From SFFI01 sp964398655 (GTDB taxonomy: Bacteria > Bacillota > Clostridia > Saccharofermentanales > DTU023): a stretch of 47,337 nucleotides of DNA. The translations under genes and the position numbers were made by a program. The stretch spans positions 1-47,337 of the forward strand of contig CAYNNG010000012.1 in NCBI GenBank assembly GCA_964398655.1, read 5' to 3'. Positions 23,821-32,287 of the stretch are shown here, piece by piece; the stretch's first letter is position 1; every line of letters starts with the position of its first letter. The notes beneath the pieces are model-generated. The model saw only the letters and a program-made list of their open reading frames with translations. It did not search any database and had not been told where the DNA came from.

Positions 23821-25008
23821 CTAGGCTAGAGAGCCTAAAGTAGAAACTTGGTCACGGCAGTAAGCTTTTACTAATTTATCGTGGTCTATCATACCATTCA
23901 AGCTAAAATCTGTCAGTCTAGCTTGTGCCAGGAAATGATCCAGGGCCAGGGCGACCAAGTCAGGAATGCGCGTAAAAGTGATTTCTCCCGCCAGGAAAGC
24001 CGCAACTGCAACCTCATTGGCGGCATTATATATCAAGGGAGCCTCCCTGCCCTCCCGCGCAGCGCGGCGCGCCAAGGTTAAGGCGGGGAAACGCTCCGTA
24101 TCCGGCTGGTAAAAATGCAGGTCTCGCTCCTTACCCTCCGCAAAAAAGTTGAAACGCGGAAGTTCCGTGTCCATTCGATCTGGCCAGGTCAAAGCCAACT
24201 GGATGGGCAAACGCATATCCGGCATACCCAACTGGCCTAGAATGGCTCCATCCTTAAATTCCACTAAAGAATGCACAATACCTTCCGGGTGAATGAGCAC
24301 CTGAATTTGGTCCTCCGACATCTGGAAAAGCTGCATGGCTTCCAGAATCTCCAGACCCTTATTCATCATACTAGCGGAGTCAATACTGATCTTGGCCCCC
24401 ATAGACCATACGGGGTGAGCCAGGGCTTCTTGCGGGCTCACTTTGTCCATTTGCTCGCGCGTCCAGGTGCGGAAGGGCCCGCCGGAAGCCGTAAGATATA
24501 GCTTATGGCAAGAGCTAGGGGGCGCGGCAGCCAAGCACTGCCAGATGGCCGAATGCTCCGAATCTACAGGATAGATGTTTACCCCCTCTTCGCGCGCCAG
24601 GGGCAGGAGCAAATCGCCAGCCACCACCACAACCTCCTTGTTAGCCAAGGCCAGATCCTGTCCAGCCAAAATGGCCTCGTAGCAGGGAGCCAAAGCGGCA
24701 AATCCGCTAATCGCGACGAGGATGCGGCCTACCTTTTCCCGCACCAAATTCAGGAGGTTCGCCTCACCCTGGTAGATGGCCGTGCGTCTGCGGTCCTGGG
24801 GGCTGAGCAGGTCTTGCAGACTCTCAGCGGCTTCCGGGTCCGTCACGACTACAGCTTGAGGGCGAAAATCTTTAATCTGTTCAGCTAAGATTTCCACCTG
24901 GCTGTGGCAGGAAAGAAAGCGCGGATAAACACCCAAGCGGCGGCAGACATCTAGGGCCTGACGCCCAATGGAGCCTGTACTGCCTAAAATTGTGAGATCC
25001 TGCAGCAT
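23821..25008 (-). CDS. dxr: 1-deoxy-D-xylulose 5-phosphate reductoisomerase
   Basis: Second MEP-pathway step: DXP to MEP with NADPH. The N-terminal nucleotide site is GSTGSIG (9-15); LANKEVVV, PVDSEHSA (metal and substrate residues), TASGGPFR and SMMNKGLEILEA are all present. Length 395 is normal. The start ATG is four bases after the cdsA stop, with a weak ribosome site, so coupling is likely. Confidence 0.97.
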   Translation of the reverse strand: MLQDLTILGSTGSIGRQALDVCRRLGVYPRFLSCHSQVEILAEQIKDFRPQAVVVTDPEAAESLQDLLSPQDRRRTAIYQGEANLLNLVREKVGRILVAISGFAALAPCYEAILAGQDLALANKEVVVVAGDLLLPLAREEGVNIYPVDSEHSAIWQCLAAAPPSSCHKLYLTASGGPFRTWTREQMDKVSPQEALAHPVWSMGAKISIDSASMMNKGLEILEAMQLFQMSEDQIQVLIHPEGIVHSLVEFKDGAILGQLGMPDMRLPIQLALTWPDRMDTELPRFNFFAEGKERDLHFYQPDTERFPALTLARRAAREGREAPLIYNAANEVAVAAFLAGEITFTRIPDLVALALDHFLAQARLTDFSLNGMIDHDKLVKAYCRDQVSTLGSLA

Positions 25009-25012
25009 AGGC

Positions 25013-25873
25013 TTAGCTCAACCAGGCCAGGCTGAGCATAATCGCAAATAAGGGCAAGACAAACAAACTGGAATCAAAGCGGTCCAATATTCCGCCATGG
25101 CCCGGGATAAGCTGGCCGGAATCTTTAACCCCCGCAGACCTTTTGAGGGATGACTCAAAGAGGTCGCCCAGTTGGGCCGCAAAGCCGGCCAAGAGGCCAA
25201 AGAGAAAGAAGGCTAAAATCTGATAAAAAGCCAGGCCCAGCTGTCCCCTCACGCGTAAGAAGACCAAAATATAGAAAATTCCAGGCGCCAAGAGGCCAGC
25301 CAAAAAGCCTTCAAGCGTTTTCTTAGGGGAAATGGGAGTTAAGGGATGTCTGCCGTAACGCGAACCTACAAACCAGGCCAGGCTATCTGTAAGCCAAGGG
25401 GTAACCAAGGCCCAGAGTAAGCTATGCCAACCATAGGGCAGGCAAAAGAGCAGATAGTTGGCCGAGAAAAAGCCTAAGCTCAGGTAGAGATTGCGGCTGA
25501 AGGCAGCCAGGCTGCGGTTAAGACTGCCCATACCCTCGCGGTGTAAATAATAAAAAGTTTGGCTTAGGGCTACCACCAGCTGCCAGCCCAAGAAGAGCAG
25601 CCACACGCTAAGACCAGAGGCCAAATTACGAGCTGAGTACGCGGGGTTATAGGGAAAAAACGCAGGCAGGATCAAGGCAAGGTTTTGCAGCAGGCAAAAA
25701 AAGAGCCGCGGTTTGGAGGCGCCGTCACCAGCCAAATCCTGGAGTTCACGGCTGGCTTGGTAAGCCAGGGCCAGCCAAAAGATAAGCATGAGCCAGGGCT
25801 GCCAAGCTCCCAGGGCCAAAAATGCTATAAAAATCGCCCCATAAATTAGGGCACTAATTATGCGTGTTGACAC
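25013..25873 (-). CDS. cdsA: Phosphatidate cytidylyltransferase
   Basis: Makes CDP-diacylglycerol from phosphatidate and CTP for phospholipid synthesis. A polytopic membrane protein with about eight hydrophobic segments; the family signature SPKKTLEGFLAG and the C-terminal GHGGILDRFDS are seen. I choose the GTG at 25871-25873, which has GGAGGAG six bases upstream. An ATG at 25888 in the same frame overlaps that ribosome site. The gene overlaps uppS by 20 bases either way within that region. Confidence 0.93.
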   Translation of the reverse strand: MSTRIISALIYGAIFIAFLALGAWQPWLMLIFWLALAYQASRELQDLAGDGASKPRLFFCLLQNLALILPAFFPYNPAYSARNLASGLSVWLLFLGWQLVVALSQTFYYLHREGMGSLNRSLAAFSRNLYLSLGFFSANYLLFCLPYGWHSLLWALVTPWLTDSLAWFVGSRYGRHPLTPISPKKTLEGFLAGLLAPGIFYILVFLRVRGQLGLAFYQILAFFLFGLLAGFAAQLGDLFESSLKRSAGVKDSGQLIPGHGGILDRFDSSLFVLPLFAIMLSLAWLS

Positions 25874-26588
25874 TCTTCTCTCCTCCATAGCGGCGCTGCC
25901 TGCGGCTATAGGCCTCCAAGGCCTGGGCCAAGTCTACCTGATCAAAGTCTGGCCAATAGGCGGTGCTGTAATAAAATTCCGCATAAGCCGCCTGCCAGAG
26001 CCAAAAATTCGATAATCTTTGTTCACCCGCAGTGCGGATAATAAGATCCGGGTCCGGCATTTCAGGCACATAAAGAAAGTCTCGAAAATTCTCTTCCGTC
26101 AGCCGGTCAGCCAAGGCGAGAGGATCAGGGCTTCGTAAAGCCTTTTGCACCGCGCGTACAATTTCTCGCCTTCCCCCATAGTTCAGACAGATATATAAGT
26201 CCGTTTCTGGCCGCTCTGGAGGATTGGCCTTAACCTTCTCAATAATTTTTCGCGTGGAGGGAGAGAGCTCTTCCAGGTCACCCACAAAATGGACCCTCGT
26301 CCCCCGCTCTCTTAATTCAGTGGCATAACGCTGGAAAAAATCCTGAATCAAACGCATCAGGCCATTGATTTCTTGTGTAGATCTCCGCCAGTTCTCCGTA
26401 GAAAAAGCGTACACCGACATGTGGCGGATGCCATAATCTAAGACCCAATAACAAACTTCACGCAGGCGCTCTGCACCTGCGCGATGACCAGCAGACCGGC
26501 TTAAACCGCGCTCCTGGGCCCAGCGGCCATTACCATCCATGATAAAGGCCAGATGCTGGGGTAAGCGTTTGTCTTCTTTCTGGGCCAC
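25854..26588 (-). CDS. uppS: Undecaprenyl diphosphate synthase (cis-prenyltransferase)
   Basis: Extends FPP with IPP to the C55 carrier for peptidoglycan. MDGNGRWA (17-24) with the catalytic Asp, AFSTENWRR, YGGRREI and the C-terminal RTAGEQRLSNFWLWQ are present. Length 244 is normal. The start is GTG (26586-26588), without a strong ribosome site, 9 bases after frr. Links the MEP enzymes in this cluster to envelope synthesis. Confidence 0.96.
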   Translation of the reverse strand: MAQKEDKRLPQHLAFIMDGNGRWAQERGLSRSAGHRAGAERLREVCYWVLDYGIRHMSVYAFSTENWRRSTQEINGLMRLIQDFFQRYATELRERGTRVHFVGDLEELSPSTRKIIEKVKANPPERPETDLYICLNYGGRREIVRAVQKALRSPDPLALADRLTEENFRDFLYVPEMPDPDLIIRTAGEQRLSNFWLWQAAYAEFYYSTAYWPDFDQVDLAQALEAYSRRQRRYGGEKSVNTHN

Positions 26589-26597
26589 TTTAATAAG

Positions 26598-27167
26598 CTA
26601 GAGCTCCATGAGCTCCTTATTTTTGGCTTCAACTGCCTGGTCAACCTTCTCTACATACTTATCGGTGAGTTTTTGCATCTCTTCTTCAAAGGAGTAGAGA
26701 TCGTCCTCACGGATTTCCCCATTTTTCTCATGGGTACGGAAGGTATCAATCGCGTCTCGCCGAATGTTGCGGATGGCCACCTTGCCCTCTTCGCCCAGTT
26801 TATTGACGTCCTTGGTCAGTTCACGCCGGCGATCTTCAGTGAGTTGGGGGAACACCAAGCGAATGCATTTTCCGTCATTCATGGGGTTAATGCCTAGGTC
26901 AGAAGCTTGCAGAGCGCGCTCAATCTCCTTGAGCATTTTATTGTCCCAAGGCGTGATTGTAATCATGCGGGCCTCAGGAACCTGAATATTGGCCACCTGC
27001 TGCAAGGGTGAAGGCACACCATAATATTCGACATTAATAGCATCCAGAAGACGTGGGTTGGCTCGTCCCGCCCGGATCGTATTAAATTCATCTTCTAAAT
27101 AGCGAATGCTTGCTTGCATTTTTTCCTCGTAGGGCTTGTAGGTACCTGCGTTAAGTTCAATAGCCAT
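26598..27167 (-). CDS. frr: Ribosome recycling factor
   Basis: Splits post-termination ribosomes together with EF-G. 189 residues, with the usual three-helix body and FNTIRAGRANPRLLD, ITPWDNKML and KCIRLVFPQLTEDRR blocks. GGAGG lies 5 bases before the ATG and a strong promoter (27202-27230) lies just upstream, so frr leads the cluster that runs to priA. Confidence 0.97.
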   Translation of the reverse strand: MAIELNAGTYKPYEEKMQASIRYLEDEFNTIRAGRANPRLLDAINVEYYGVPSPLQQVANIQVPEARMITITPWDNKMLKEIERALQASDLGINPMNDGKCIRLVFPQLTEDRRRELTKDVNKLGEEGKVAIRNIRRDAIDTFRTHEKNGEIREDDLYSFEEEMQKLTDKYVEKVDQAVEAKNKELMEL

Positions 27168-27201
27168 GAAAACCTCCTATTGCAAGGTGATATTTTTGTA
27201 T

Positions 27202-27230
27202 ATTATAGCCTAGGCCCTGCTTTACTCCAA
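27202..27230 (-). promoter_or_regulatory. Sigma-A promoter of the frr-to-priA cluster
   Basis: Minus strand TTGGAG (27225-27230), exactly 17 bases, TATAAT (27202-27207). Leader of about 30 bases to the frr start. Confidence 0.85.
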
Positions 27231-27258
27231 GGCGCATAGCTTGTCTGGGGGTATAAAA

Positions 27259-27963
27259 TTAGAAACCTGTCACCAAAGTGCCAATCTCATCTCCCCTGGC
27301 CGCTTTAAGGATATTGCCTGGCGTTGCCATGTTAAAAACTCGTAGCGGCAGCTGGTTGTCCCGGCAGAGGGCTGCAGCTGTTGCGTCTATAACCTTGAGG
27401 TTTTGATCCAAGACCTGGCTGAAACTAAGCTGGGAATAAAGTTTGGCCTCGGGATAGACATGAGGATCCTTATCATAGACCCCATCCACCAGCGTAGCCT
27501 TCAGGATAAGGTCTACTTCTAGCTCCGCTCCCCGTAGGGCTGCCGTGGAGTCGGTGGAGAAGAAGGGGTTGCCTGTGCCCCCGGCTAAGATAATAACTTT
27601 GCCTTCTTGCCAGGCCTCCAAAGCCCTGTCTTTACGAAAGATCTCGTGAATTTTGGGAATAGAAAGCGCCGACATAATCACATTAGCTACTCCCACCCTA
27701 TTGAGAGCGTCAGAGACGGCCAAGGCATTCATAGTTGTGGCTAGCATGCCAATATGATCGGCAATAACTCGGTCCATTTCTCCTGAAGACCTGCCCCGCC
27801 AGAAGTTCCCTCCTCCCAGCACGATCGCCAAAGATATACCCTCGGCTGCTGTCTCTTTAATGGCCTGGGCCATATCACGCAATACCTGGGGATCTAAACC
27901 TTGCCCGGTCTCGCCTCCTAAGGCCTCGCCGCTTAATTTTAAGAGTACTCTGCGCTTGCTCAT
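27259..27963 (-). CDS. pyrH: UMP kinase
   Basis: Phosphorylates UMP to UDP; hexameric amino-acid-kinase fold. KLSGEALGG near the N-terminus, LGGGNFWRG, GTGNPFFSTD and the KATLVDGVYDKDP block are visible. Length 234 is normal. GGGAG lies six bases before the ATG. Separated from tsf by a terminator hairpin, and from frr by a separate promoter. Confidence 0.97.
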   Translation of the reverse strand: MSKRRVLLKLSGEALGGETGQGLDPQVLRDMAQAIKETAAEGISLAIVLGGGNFWRGRSSGEMDRVIADHIGMLATTMNALAVSDALNRVGVANVIMSALSIPKIHEIFRKDRALEAWQEGKVIILAGGTGNPFFSTDSTAALRGAELEVDLILKATLVDGVYDKDPHVYPEAKLYSQLSFSQVLDQNLKVIDATAAALCRDNQLPLRVFNMATPGNILKAARGDEIGTLVTGF

Positions 27964-28010
27964 GCTCGCTCCCTTTCTGCTCTTCCTAGTTTACTGCTTC
28001 TAGATATAGC

Positions 28011-28038
28011 AAGAGACACGCCTTACGGCGTGTCTCTT
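28011..28038 (-). terminator. Terminator or attenuator hairpin between tsf and pyrH
   Basis: A perfect 12-bp stem (28011-28022 with 28027-28038) with a 4-base loop, 18 bases after the tsf stop. Only two T belong to a short T-tract on the minus side, so readthrough into pyrH is possible. Confidence 0.65.
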
Positions 28039-28055
28039 AAATAGTTTAGATTAAC

Positions 28056-28703
28056 TTATTTATTAAGCTGGGCCATAACTTCCGCTTGGAAGTCTTCTTC
28101 TTTTTTCTCCAGGCCTTCGCCTACTTCATAGCGGGTAAAGCGGCGGATGCGGATGTTCTCACCAATGGTAGCGATATGCTCTTTAACCAGGTCAGCAATA
28201 GTTTTGCTGTCGTCCTTTATAAAGGCTTGCTCTTCCAAGACGTTGGCAGCATAGAACTTATTCAGACGGCCTTCTACGATATGGTCAATAACCTTTTCCG
28301 GCTTGCCTTCGTTGAGGGCTTGGGTACGGGCAATTTCTTTTTCACGCTCAATGACTTCCTGAGGAACATCTTCGCGGCGGACCCACTGGGGGTTCATGGC
28401 AGCAATCTGCATGGCGATATCGTGAACCATGGCGCGGAATTCTTCGTTGGCAGCAGCAAAGTCAGTCTCAATGTTGACTTCTACCAGCACGCCTACGCGG
28501 TCGCCATGTATATAGGAATAAACAATACCTTCAGCCGCAATACGGGATGAACGTTTTTCTGCAGAAGCCATGCCTTTTTCCCGCAGCCACTTAACTGCTT
28601 CGTCCAGGTTGCTGTCAGTTTCTTGCAGGGCTTTCTTGACGTCGACCATGCCAGCGCCGGTCATCTCACGCAGTTGCTTAATTAATTTGATATCTACAGC
28701 CAT
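28056..28703 (-). CDS. tsf: Translation elongation factor Ts
   Basis: Nucleotide exchange factor for EF-Tu. N-terminal UBA-like domain with LREMTGAGMVDVKKAL (10-25), then one core/dimerisation domain. At 215 residues it is the short form found in many Gram-positives, compared with about 280 in E. coli. GGAGG precedes the ATG. Co-transcribed with rpsB, 62 bases apart. Confidence 0.97.
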   Translation of the reverse strand: MAVDIKLIKQLREMTGAGMVDVKKALQETDSNLDEAVKWLREKGMASAEKRSSRIAAEGIVYSYIHGDRVGVLVEVNIETDFAAANEEFRAMVHDIAMQIAAMNPQWVRREDVPQEVIEREKEIARTQALNEGKPEKVIDHIVEGRLNKFYAANVLEEQAFIKDDSKTIADLVKEHIATIGENIRIRRFTRYEVGEGLEKKEEDFQAEVMAQLNK

Positions 28704-28765
28704 ATCTTCCTCCTGTGTAAATTTTCTGATTATGGGTTCGGCTTATGTATTTTGTTTCGGCTAGC

Positions 28766-29551
28766 TTAGGCCTCGTCGCCAGACAGGTCTTCTTCTTCGT
28801 TGACCTTCATGGCTTCCGCTTCAGACATAGCGCTGTCTTTCATAGCTGCTTCCTGCAGTTCCATCTGAGTGCCTTGGCGGCCTTCCAGAACAGCGTTGGC
28901 CATGGTAGCGGTAATCAGCTTGATGGAACGAATAGCGTCGTCGTTACCAGGGATCACTACATCAACCAGGTCAGGATCACAGTTAGTATCTACGATAGCA
29001 ACTACAGGGATACCCAGGCGGTTGGCCTCTGCCACAGCCAGGTGTTCCTTCTTGATGTCTACGACAAAGAGCGCGTCAGGCAGTTGGTTCATTTCTTTGA
29101 TACCGCCCAGGTTGGTCTGCAGCTTCTCCATTTCCAGGTGAAGCTTAGCGACTTCCTTCTTGGGCAGAACTTCAAAAGTGCCATTTTCCGCCATTTCTTC
29201 CAGCTCTTTCAGACGTTGAATCCGGCTGCGAATGGTCTTGAAGTTAGTCATGGTGCCGCCCAGCCAGCGGTTGTTGATATAGAACATATTGCAGCGCTCG
29301 GCTTCTTCTTTAATTGCGTCCTTAGCCTGCTTTTTGGTTCCGACAAAGAGAATATTACCGCCCTTGAGGGAGATGTCTCTCACAAAGTTGTAAGCATCTT
29401 CTACTTTTTTGATAGTCTGTTCCAGGTCAATAATGTAAATCCCATTACGGTCGGTGAAGATATATCCCTTCATCTTGGGGTTCCAGCGCCTGGTTTGGTG
29501 ACCAAAGTGTACGCCACCTTCGAGTAACTGCTTCATGGTAATAATGGACAT
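28766..29551 (-). CDS. rpsB: 30S ribosomal protein S2
   Basis: Ribosomal protein of the 30S head/body junction. Starts with SIITMKQLLEGGVHFGHQT, the family N-terminus, and contains the coiled-coil insertion. Residues after about 225 form an acidic, Glu/Met-rich tail. AGGAGG precedes the ATG. An extended -10 promoter and a structured leader lie upstream (29575-29666), which fits autoregulation of ribosomal protein operons. Confidence 0.97.
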   Translation of the reverse strand: MSIITMKQLLEGGVHFGHQTRRWNPKMKGYIFTDRNGIYIIDLEQTIKKVEDAYNFVRDISLKGGNILFVGTKKQAKDAIKEEAERCNMFYINNRWLGGTMTNFKTIRSRIQRLKELEEMAENGTFEVLPKKEVAKLHLEMEKLQTNLGGIKEMNQLPDALFVVDIKKEHLAVAEANRLGIPVVAIVDTNCDPDLVDVVIPGNDDAIRSIKLITATMANAVLEGRQGTQMELQEAAMKDSAMSEAEAMKVNEEEDLSGDEA

Positions 29552-29574
29552 AATTTTCCTCCTGTTTTGTCCTC

Positions 29575-29618
29575 CGGGAGCAGCCGCCAGCTTAAAGCTG
29601 GAACAGGAAAAACTCCCG
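29575..29618 (-). promoter_or_regulatory. Structured 5' leader of rpsB (candidate autoregulatory RNA)
   Basis: Within the roughly 80-base leader, CGGGAG (29613-29618 complement) pairs with CTCCCG (29575-29580 complement), enclosing a second hairpin CCAGCTT/AAGCTGG (29587-29601). The lower arm ends just before the rpsB ribosome site. S2 operon leaders that bind S2 are known in bacteria; whether this is one is inferred. Confidence 0.4.
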
Positions 29619-29636
29619 TGTGAATTAACCTTAAGG

Positions 29637-29666
29637 ATTCTAGCATGAAAGCTAGGCAGGCCGCAA
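29637..29666 (-). promoter_or_regulatory. Promoter of rpsB-tsf
   Basis: Minus strand TTGCGG (29661-29666), 18 bases, TAGAAT (29637-29642), with TG one base before the -10 (extended -10 TGCTAGAAT). Confidence 0.7.
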
Positions 29667-29739
29667 GGGCTTGGCCTGGCGGCTTACGTATAGCTTAAGT
29701 AAATTCTGTCTGGAAGTTTAACAATTAATCAGATTAGAG

Positions 29740-29771
29740 AAAAAAGAGGCCAGTTCAGGTGAACTTGCCTC
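29740..29771 (-). terminator. Terminator of the sugar operon
   Basis: 12-bp stem with one mismatch (29746-29757 with 29760-29771) followed on the minus strand by TTTTTT (29740-29745), 30 bases after the stop of the solute-binding protein. Confidence 0.8.
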
Positions 29772-29800
29772 AAAGTCAAGCTAATTTTTCAGCTTTACGC

Positions 29801-29989
29801 TTAGTCTTCGAATTGGTCAACGTTGTCTTTGGTTACGACAGTAACACCAGTGTCAACGTTGATCTCGTCTAGCTTTTCGCCTTCAAGCAGCTTAACGGCG
29901 GCTTCGATACACGGTCAATGCAGGATTGTACGCCAGCCTGGGCAGAAACGATCCCGATTTTGCCTTCTTTAATTTCCGCAGCTTCCAGC
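29801..29989 (-). CDS. Sugar ABC transporter solute-binding protein, C-terminal fragment (frameshift, cut by gap)
   Basis: Only about 60 C-terminal residues are present. Two frames read like one protein: next to the gap IKEGKIGIVSAQAGVQSC, then after a one-base shift at about 29906-29916 IEAAVKLLEGEKL, DTGVTVVTKDNVDQF and a stop at 29801. The ending resembles the periplasmic-binding-protein-like sugar binding family (RbsB-type), whose C-termini often read 'vvtkdNv'. The frameshift lies 80 bases from the gap edge, so a consensus error at a contig end is more likely than a true mutation. Its place after the ATPase supports the role as receptor of the importer. Confidence 0.6.
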
Positions 29990-30089
29990 NNNNNNNNNNN
30001 NNNNNNNNNNNNNNNNNNNNNNNNNNNNNNNNNNNNNNNNNNNNNNNNNNNNNNNNNNNNNNNNNNNNNNNNNNNNNNNNNNNNNNNNN
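29990..30089. other. Assembly gap (100 N)
   Basis: Exactly 100 N, the conventional placeholder for unknown size. The missing part must hold the second half of the ATPase, presumably permease(s), and most of the solute-binding protein, so the true gap should be several kilobases. Confidence 0.95.
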
Positions 30090-30607
30090 AAGTGAAGAGG
30101 ATGGTTCATCCATAACCAGGACGCGGGCATCTACCAAAAGCGCTTTGGCAATTTCGACCATCTGCTGGCGTCCTACCGATAAAGAGCCCACCAGCTGGTG
30201 GGGGTCCATATCGGTAATGCCCAATTTGGCCAGTTGCTCCAGGGCGAGGCGGTCCATACTTTCGTGGTCCAGCCGCCCGTTTTTGGTAATTTCTCGAGCT
30301 AGGAAGATGTTGTCCGTTATAGGTCCTTACACATGTTGAGTTCTTGGTGAATTATAGCCACACCAAGATCTTGAGCTTCACGCGTATTGAGGTCGCCCTC
30401 AATCTTCTGGCCAAGAATCTCAATGTCTCCGCTATCGCGCGTGTATACGCCGGAGAGAATTTTCACGAGTGTGGATTTACCAGCCCCGTTCTCCCCCAAA
30501 AGCGCCATTACCTCACCAGGACGGACATGCAGCTGCACATCATCGAGTGCCTTCACCCCAGGGAAAGTCTTATAAATATGTTCCATGGAAACGGCAAATT
30601 CACTCAT
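30090..30607 (-). CDS. Sugar ABC transporter ATP-binding protein (RbsA/MglA type), N-terminal part with a frameshift
   Basis: ATPase of a CUT2-type monosaccharide importer, first nucleotide-binding domain only. Walker A is GENGAGKST (38-46), Q-loop IIHQELN, signature LSVGRQQMVEIAKAL and Walker B VLVMDEPSSSL, after which the gap begins. The frame is broken at about 30318-30323: adding one base restores DL-ITDNIFLAREI between the two halves, exactly as expected for the family. I read this as a probable sequence error near a contig end. GGAGGGGAG precedes the ATG. Lies 28 bases after the lyxose isomerase gene. Confidence 0.8.
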
Positions 30608-30634
30608 CGTCTCCCCTCCTTCCTCGTCAGGCTC

Positions 30635-31318
30635 CTACTCCCTTGCTACAGGATATTCATTGCAAAGCAGGCGGTAAGCAGGTTCGTCCTCTTCAATCTT
30701 GGGGAAGCGGCCCAGAGGCTCATAGAAGCGGTTATCGTTATTGTCATCATTGCACATGGAAACTTCACCAATGATGGCGTAGGATCCACCGGGAGCGACG
30801 AAAAACTCATGATACAAGTAGGGATAAAGGGTCAGGCTTTCCCCGGGTTTCAGAATGAGATCTTCGCCCGCAAGATGTTTGAAAGTACGCCCATCCATAT
30901 GGAGTACAACCTCATCGTCCTTAAGCTCGCCCTCTTCCGTGGCATTCCAGAGGCGGAAAACCAAATCGTCGCCACCGCGGTTGATGATATCCTCCATCTT
31001 GTTCCAGTGGAAATGGTTCGGTGAAACCTGACCTTCCTTCAGCATCATGATTTTTTCCGCATAGGGTTTCTTGTATTTGGGGTTGTTTACGTTGCCATTG
31101 CGGATAGTAATCAAGGCCAGACCCGTCTTGGCGAAGTCACCCAGGCCATAATCTGTGACATCCCAGCCCAAAGCATTGTCACGAATCTCATCATATTCGT
31201 GGTTTTTCTCCTGCCATTCCTCGGGTGTGAAATGCAGGAAAGGAGGGAGATAAAATTGGTGGTCCGCGAGCTTTTGCTCAAAGTCGCGGATGATTTGGTT
31301 AATTTCTGAACGTTTCAT
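30635..31318 (-). CDS. D-lyxose/D-mannose isomerase (cupin family)
   Basis: Cupin-fold aldose-ketose isomerase of the D-lyxose isomerase family (DUF1498), 227 residues. Metal ligands expected for the family are in place: NHFHWNKMED gives His102, His104 and Glu109, and YPYLYHEF gives His170. Known members act on D-lyxose to D-xylulose and D-mannose to D-fructose, often with broad specificity. AAAGGAG precedes the ATG. The protein has no signal peptide, so it acts on imported sugar, fitting the importer and kinase in the same operon. Confidence 0.88.
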   Translation of the reverse strand: MKRSEINQIIRDFEQKLADHQFYLPPFLHFTPEEWQEKNHEYDEIRDNALGWDVTDYGLGDFAKTGLALITIRNGNVNNPKYKKPYAEKIMMLKEGQVSPNHFHWNKMEDIINRGGDDLVFRLWNATEEGELKDDEVVLHMDGRTFKHLAGEDLILKPGESLTLYPYLYHEFFVAPGGSYAIIGEVSMCNDDNNDNRFYEPLGRFPKIEEDEPAYRLLCNEYPVARE

Positions 31319-31329
31319 AAGGTACTCCT

Positions 31330-31966
31330 TTAGTCCTTTGATGTATTTAGATGTTTAGTTAAACATTTATTGATTAGAGTCCGGCACGCTTGAAACTCCT
31401 CTTCGCCTTCCAGCACCGTAAAGCGTAGGATATTCTCCTCTGACTTGCCTGGAGGGAGCAGATGTAAAGTTCCCGCCTCTGCTTCCCCTTTCCGGCCATA
31501 AGGGCCGCTGTTGGTAGGCTCAAAGGCCAGTACATAATCGCCCGCCGCCAAAGATTTCCACTGCATAAAGCGGGGGAGGTTAGCCGCGGAATAGCAAAGT
31601 TCCATACCCAAACCCAGGTCATGGTTATAAATCGCGCAGGTGATCATACCCTGGTCATCCGCCGCCAGTTGATGGAGGAGCACATACTCTGGCTCTCCTG
31701 GGATAGGAGCTTCCCCCTTGGACCAATGGGCTTCGGCAAACTTGGTTTCCGGGTCACGCGCAGTCACAGACCAGCTCGGCAAGCAGACTTCACAGGCCTC
31801 ATCTAACAAAGGATAGCCAAAGTTAATGTGGTAAAGCAGCATTAGCCCTTCGTCCCTAAAGCCTTGGTTCTCGATGCGATCATGCAAGACAAAGGACTTC
31901 TCACCCCATACCGTCGTGATGGTGCGCTGGAGTACCAGGTTTTCTGCAAACAAGCAGGCCTCGCGC
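31330..31966 (-). CDS. DUF4432 family, aldose 1-epimerase-like (N-terminus in gap)
   Basis: The frame runs into the second gap without a start; the visible 212 residues are the C-terminal part of a galactose-mutarotase-like beta-sandwich protein. GEKSFVLHDRIENQGF followed by MLLYHINFGYPLLDE is the pattern I associate with DUF4432 family proteins, in which the His of YHxNFGYPL sits in the sugar pocket. Such proteins occur in sugar catabolic operons and are presumed to interconvert anomers. Gap to lyxose isomerase is 11 bases. A TTG at 31953 is not taken as start because the homology continues upstream. Confidence 0.75.
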
Positions 31967-32066
31967 NNNNNNNNNNNNNNNNNNNNNNNNNNNNNNNNNN
32001 NNNNNNNNNNNNNNNNNNNNNNNNNNNNNNNNNNNNNNNNNNNNNNNNNNNNNNNNNNNNNNNNNN
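31967..32066. other. Assembly gap (100 N)
   Basis: Exactly 100 N. The remainder of the AlsE-like epimerase (about 150 residues) and the N-terminal part of the DUF4432 protein should lie here, so about 1 kb or more is missing. Confidence 0.95.
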
Positions 32067-32287
32067 AGGTCCGTTTTAGCGCGCAGCTGGCGCACAGTAT
32101 CTAAGCCCAAGGGCATGCTGGGACTAAAATGCCCATCTAGGATATCTACATGAATCTGGCCGATTCCGCTTTGCTCCAGCACACGAATCTCGCTCTCCAA
32201 ATTGCATAAATCCAAGCAAATCAAAGAGGGCGAAAGGCGGCAAGGCTTTTGCCACCAATTTTCAAAATTAAGGGTCACTTTATCCAT
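32067..32287 (-). CDS. Ribulose-phosphate 3-epimerase family, AlsE-like (C-terminus in gap)
   Basis: 73 residues are visible: SPSLICLDL (about 19-27) and IHVDILDGHFSPSMPLG. This is the N-terminal half of the Rpe TIM barrel with the HxDxxDGHF metal/catalytic block. The SPSLxCxDL start is closer to D-allulose-6-phosphate 3-epimerase (E. coli AlsE begins SPSLMCMDL) than to housekeeping Rpe (APSLLAADF, as in the complete rpe at 5035-5769). Start ATG at 32287 has GGAGG six bases upstream and overlaps the pfkB stop by 8 bases. Substrate, ketohexose-6-phosphate or pentulose-5-phosphate, cannot be fixed from half a protein. Confidence 0.75.

Noticed and set aside
28745..29527. 260-codon open frame on the plus strand opposite rpsB
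   Set aside because: Exact mirror of the conserved rpsB gene, no promoter or ribosome site; shadow frame.
30090..30607. ABC transporter ATPase as a true pseudogene
   Set aside because: A single-base break close to a contig end with both sides fully family-like is better explained by sequence error.
31953..31966. TTG at 31953 as the start of the DUF4432 gene
   Set aside because: The in-frame sequence upstream (REAC) continues the protein into the gap and the family N-terminal half would be missing.
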